From assembly GCA_934167175.1 (NCBI GenBank), contig CAKPKF010000006.1:3096-67095 (forward strand): 64,000 nt of DNA, in the 5' to 3' direction. Under the pieces are notes generated by a model, which was not told the origin of the DNA, did not search any database, and saw only the letters and a program-made list of their open reading frames with translations. The position numbers were made by a program, and so were the translations under genes. Below, piece by piece: positions 62,098-64,000 of this stretch (the first letter of the stretch is position 1; every line of letters starts with the position of its first letter). Origin of the DNA: an uncultured Clostridia bacterium (GTDB taxonomy: Bacteria > Bacillota > Clostridia > TANB77 > CAG-508).

Positions 62098-63237
62098 ATG
62101 ATAAAAAAAGTAGCAATATTAGCAAATGGTGGAGACGTTTCTGGATTTAATGCTGTTATTAGAGCTATTGTAAAAACAGCAGAAAATCATGATGTAGAGT
62201 GTTATGGATTTATTGATGGATACAGAGGACTTTTAAATAACAATTTTGTTAGATTAAGTACATCAGATCAAACAGCTTCTGGTATATTACCAAAAGGTGG
62301 TTCAATAATTGGTTCTTCTACAAATGCCAATGTGTTTAATTACAAAGTAGAAGAAAATGGAGAAACTTTATATAAAGACTTTTCTGATAAATGTGTTCAG
62401 AATGTTATAGATGATGGGTTTGACTGTGTGTTTACATTAGGAGGTGATGGTACACAGAAGTCAGCTAGAGATTTGTCATTGAAAGGAATAAATGTAATAG
62501 GAGTTCCAAAAACAATAGATAATGATGTTGCATGCACAGATATAACATTTGGATATAACACAGCTGTATCAGTTGCGGCAGAAGCTATAGATAGACTTCA
62601 TACAACAGGAGAAACACATCATAGAATTATGGTACTAGAGGTTATGGGAAGATATGCTGGTTGGATTGCATTAGAGTCAGCAATAGCAGGCGGAGCAGAT
62701 GTTGCATTAATACCAGAAATACCATATGATATAGAAAAGGCTGTAGAAAAAATAAATAAAAGAAGAAAATTAGGAAAAGAATTTAGTATTGTTGTTGTAT
62801 CAGAAGGAGCAATGCCAAAAGGTGGAAATATGACAGTAGAAGCAGTAAGAGACAATGGCGCAGGAGTAGACAATACCAAATTAGGTGGAGTAGGAATTGC
62901 TGTTGCAAGACAATTAGAAAAATTGACAGGTTTGGAAGCTAGAAATACAACATTAGGATATATGCAAAGAGGTGGAACACCAACAGCATTTGATAGAGTA
63001 CTTTCTACTAAATATGGTTCAAAAGCAATGGAATTAGCTTTAGAAGGTAAATTTGGAGTATTAGCAGTTATAAAAAATGGAAAATTAGATTCAGTATCAT
63101 TAGAAGATGTTGTAGGAGAAAACAAAAAAATAGGTGCAGTTTCTGGTAATACACAAGAAAGTAATATTAGAAAAGTAACTATGGATCATGATTTAGTTAA
63201 AACAGCAAGAAATATTGGTATATGTTTAGGAGACTAA
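62098..63237 (+). CDS. pfkA: 6-phosphofructokinase
   Basis: Phosphorylates fructose-6-P in glycolysis. Landmarks are ILANGGDVSGFNAVIRAIV, GGDGTQKSARDL and the catalytic PKTIDNDVACTDITFGYNTA, then MGRYAGWIALESAIAGGAD and GYMQRGGTPTAFDR. The second Gly in GGDG (not GGDD) suggests ATP as the donor, not pyrophosphate. At 379 residues it is longer than the B. subtilis enzyme and close to the clostridial long type. AGGAGGT precedes the ATG, and a terminator follows. Confidence 0.94.
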   Translation: MIKKVAILANGGDVSGFNAVIRAIVKTAENHDVECYGFIDGYRGLLNNNFVRLSTSDQTASGILPKGGSIIGSSTNANVFNYKVEENGETLYKDFSDKCVQNVIDDGFDCVFTLGGDGTQKSARDLSLKGINVIGVPKTIDNDVACTDITFGYNTAVSVAAEAIDRLHTTGETHHRIMVLEVMGRYAGWIALESAIAGGADVALIPEIPYDIEKAVEKINKRRKLGKEFSIVVVSEGAMPKGGNMTVEAVRDNGAGVDNTKLGGVGIAVARQLEKLTGLEARNTTLGYMQRGGTPTAFDRVLSTKYGSKAMELALEGKFGVLAVIKNGKLDSVSLEDVVGENKKIGAVSGNTQESNIRKVTMDHDLVKTARNIGICLGD

Positions 63238-63253
63238 TAAAATACACATCAAT

Positions 63254-63290
63254 AAAAAACACCAAAAAATAAAATTTTGGTGTTTTTTAT
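63254..63290 (+). terminator. Terminator of pfkA
   Basis: AAAAACACCAAAA pairs with TTTTGGTGTTTTT around a 7- to 8-base loop. Confidence 0.88.
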
Positions 63291-63422
63291 GATTATAACA
63301 AAAAAGTGTTTTATAATGAATAAAGAAAAATTCAATTTAATAAAAACACTATAAAATGCTTGTTATTTAGAGGATGTTTTTGTATAATACAATAGTAATA
63401 TAAAAACAAGGGAGAAGAAAAA

Positions 63423-64000
63423 ATGAAAAAAACAAAAAGGACAAATTTAAAATTTCATATTATTGCTGTTATATCAATAATAATTTTTTGCTTTGCTGTT
63501 TCGCCAAGGGCATTGCAAAATGATACATTTTATACAATAAAAATAGGGGAACACATTATAGAAAATAAATCTATAGATATGAAAGACCCATTTTCTTGGC
63601 ATGAAGATTTGCCATATACATATCCACATTGGGCGTATGATGTATTTATATATTTAATATATAATTTAGGTGGAATGGAAGGCATATATATATCAACAAT
63701 ATTCTTTTCATGCATATTAGGTTTAGCAATATATTATACCCAATGCAAACTGTCCAAAAATAAGCTAACATCATTTCTGTTAACAATAGGAGTAATGTGT
63801 TTAATAAGGTCTTTTATTGCAGCTAGGGCACAATTGATAACATTCATATTGTTTGTATTTACAATATATTTTATAGAAAAATTCTTACAAACTAAAAAGA
63901 AACGATATGCAGTTGGTTTAATAATAATTCCAACGGTAATAGCAAATATTCATTTAGCTGTTTGGCCATTTTTCTTTATATTGTTTCTTCCATATATAGC
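63423..64000 (+). CDS. Polytopic membrane protein, 3' end outside the window
   Basis: The frame is open from the ATG at 63423 (after GGGAGAAG) to the window edge, so at least 192 residues. The first hydrophobic segment is at about 12-28, then an external loop with NDTFYTIKIGEHI, DPFSWHEDLPYTYPHWAYD, then further hydrophobic segments from about 75 on. The loop pattern and the repeated helices resemble polytopic glycosyltransferases of the PMT/GT-C type, but the family is not certain without the rest. Confidence 0.7.
   Translation, partial: MKKTKRTNLKFHIIAVISIIIFCFAVSPRALQNDTFYTIKIGEHIIENKSIDMKDPFSWHEDLPYTYPHWAYDVFIYLIYNLGGMEGIYISTIFFSCILGLAIYYTQCKLSKNKLTSFLLTIGVMCLIRSFIAARAQLITFILFVFTIYFIEKFLQTKKKRYAVGLIIIPTVIANIHLAVWPFFFILFLPYI

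Noticed and set aside
1..64000. tRNA, rRNA, CRISPR, insertion sequence or prophage
   Set aside because: No cloverleaf-like sequence, rRNA segment, regular direct-repeat array, transposase, integrase or phage gene was seen in reading both strands by eye; a tool-based search could still find a diverged tRNA.

Overview
The window reads as a chromosomal segment of a strongly AT-rich, Gram-positive member of the Clostridia, probably an uncultured gut-type lineage. The evidence is the S10-spc-alpha ribosomal superoperon in clostridial order (with rpsD inside the alpha cluster), Zn-ribbon forms of S14, S4, L24, L36 and adenylate kinase, a DUF2508-BofA pair, a sortase with its substrate, a BY-kinase polysaccharide module and a Gram-positive type IV pilus operon. 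Start codons are often TTG or GTG behind strong Shine-Dalgarno sequences. No tRNA, rRNA, CRISPR array, insertion sequence or prophage was seen.

Layout. 1-6.75 kb: 3' part of uvrC, a cation exchanger, DUF2508, BofA, a patatin-like lipase and a Zn/Mn-type ABC transporter (znuA-znuC-znuB). 6.8-23.2 kb: promoter and leader, then rpsJ to rplO, secY, adk, map, infA, rpmJ, rpsM, rpsK, rpsD, rpoA, rplQ; rpmD (L30) is missing from its usual place. 23.3-27.4 kb: metK, a duplicated pair of unknown small genes on the minus strand, and a sortase/substrate operon. 27.6-36.5 kb: CpsC-CpsD-CpsB-like polysaccharide regulation genes, glmM, a thymidylate kinase-like gene, prs, a GT2 glycosyltransferase, gltX and DUF951. 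36.6-48.2 kb: two paralogous HTH regulators around a diaminopentanoate-dehydrogenase-like gene, tyrS, a GH18 protein, greA, ilvE, a DEAD-box helicase and rsmB. 48.4-57.6 kb: type IV pilus operon (PilM/N fusion, PilO, a PilP-like protein, pilins, PilD, PilB, PilT, PilC). 57.7-64 kb: ROK kinase, AlaX-like editing protein, QmcA/NfeD pair, pfkA and the start of a polytopic membrane protein.

The striking signal is translational. Three genes in otherwise intact contexts (uvrC, znuC twice, and a minor pilin gene) are broken by four single-base +1 frameshifts, and all four have the same form: an in-frame CGG followed by A, where skipping the C restores the frame and reads GGA (Gly). I checked every CGG in the annotated genes on both strands by eye. 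These four are the only in-frame CGG codons in the window (roughly 18,000 codons); all other CGG trinucleotides, about 80, lie across codon boundaries. CGT, CGC and CGA are used normally as Arg. This suggests that CGG is not read as Arg in this organism and that CGGA is decoded as one glycine, by +1 frameshifting or quadruplet decoding, as a routine part of gene expression. To my knowledge such a system has not been described in bacteria. The competing explanation, a systematic sequencing or assembly insertion, has to be excluded with raw reads and related genomes.
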